A stretch of DNA of 23,009 nucleotides from an uncultured Christensenella sp. (GTDB lineage: Bacteria > Bacillota > Clostridia > Christensenellales > UBA3700). This document shows positions 22,932-23,009 of this stretch, piece by piece; the stretch's first letter is position 1, and each line of letters starts with the position of its first letter. The stretch lies in contig CAJTVJ010000026.1 in assembly GCA_910579785.1 (NCBI GenBank), forward strand, positions 1 through 23,009. The letters run 5' to 3'. The notes below the pieces were generated by a model. It saw only the letters and a program-made list of their open reading frames with translations. It did no database searches and had not been told where the DNA came from. A program made the translations under genes and the position numbers.

Positions 22932-23009
22932 TAAATATTTACTTACATGCTTATGAGGAAATCGTCATTGACGCTCGCACGAGGCGCATCTGCTTGCTCG
23001 CTATGCCGT
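22932..23009. other. Unresolved right edge, GC-rich and open in frames on both strands
   Basis: From about 22950 the GC content rises sharply compared with the preceding intergenic DNA. On the plus strand an ATG at 22953 opens a frame that runs to the window end (MRKSSLTLARGA and on). On the minus strand two frames are open to the edge and stop nearby, one with TAA at 22943-22945. Too little is visible to choose between the start of a plus-strand gene, the end of a minus-strand gene, or another repeat. Confidence 0.25.

Noticed and set aside
1..23009. tRNA or rRNA genes
   Set aside because: No cloverleaf-type sequence with GGTTCGAATCC-like T-arm or rRNA signature was found in any intergenic region.

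Overview
The window looks like a chromosomal segment of an anaerobic, low-to-moderate GC Gram-positive bacterium (Bacillota, most likely an uncultured Clostridia-type fermenter). The signs are a single-chain pyruvate:ferredoxin oxidoreductase, an ecfA1-ecfA2-ecfT-truA operon, an alpha2-type glycyl-tRNA synthetase, strong AGGAGG-type ribosome binding sites, consensus sigma-A promoters and AT-rich intergenic DNA. The lineage assignment is inference; no rRNA or other marker is present. I see no tRNA, rRNA, CRISPR array, integrase or transposase gene.

Layout, left to right. 1-570: no gene; an inverted-repeat element at the left edge and a cluster of hairpin repeats. 571-4059 (minus): the energy-coupling module of an ECF vitamin/metal transporter (ecfA1, ecfA2, ecfT) followed by truA, with every junction overlapping. 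4268-7807 (plus): pyruvate:ferredoxin oxidoreductase with its own promoter and terminator. 7808-8230: repeat cluster. 8231-8862 (minus): a toxin-antitoxin pair, Doc/Fic toxin with a RelB/DinJ-type antitoxin, under a perfect consensus promoter. 9163-9372 (minus): a 69-residue, extremely cysteine-rich membrane peptide. 9610-10998 (plus): glycyl-tRNA synthetase. 10999-11489: repeat cluster between convergent genes. 11490-12944 (minus): IMP dehydrogenase. 13067-17662 (minus): a tight set of a transglutaminase/BspA-type leucine-rich-repeat lipoprotein, a family-6-type uracil/hypoxanthine-DNA glycosylase and a glutamate-5-kinase-like protein. 17758-20579 (minus): a membrane-anchored ComEC-like metallo-beta-lactamase-fold protein and an MFS sugar-type transporter. 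20763-22751 (minus): an alpha-galactosidase-like glycosidase. 22752-23009: promoter, an orphan terminator, one repeat and an unresolved right edge.

How the genes fit together. Most are housekeeping: transport energisation, tRNA modification and charging, pyruvate fermentation, GMP synthesis. The glycosidase and MFS carrier plausibly serve uptake and cleavage of a galactoside. The lipoprotein, DNA glycosylase, kinase-like protein and anchored MBL protein have no obvious shared pathway.

The most interesting feature not explained by genes is a family of at least 14 short hairpins, all intergenic and nearly all in the gaps at gene 3' ends. Their arms change in a compensatory way (ATTTC/GAAAT, ACTTC/GAAGT, ACCTC/GAGGT). 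They are often joined head-to-head into units bounded by GTCA...TGAC, and at least three are followed at exactly 21 nt by a conserved ACTNNGGATAT tail. This resembles a REP/BIME-like or MITE-like mosaic element. Other points for a second look are the mixed Doc-DinJ module with an operator-like direct repeat at a two-turn spacing, the cysteine-rich peptide, the seven-module transglutaminase lipoprotein, and the diverged ProB-like kinase.
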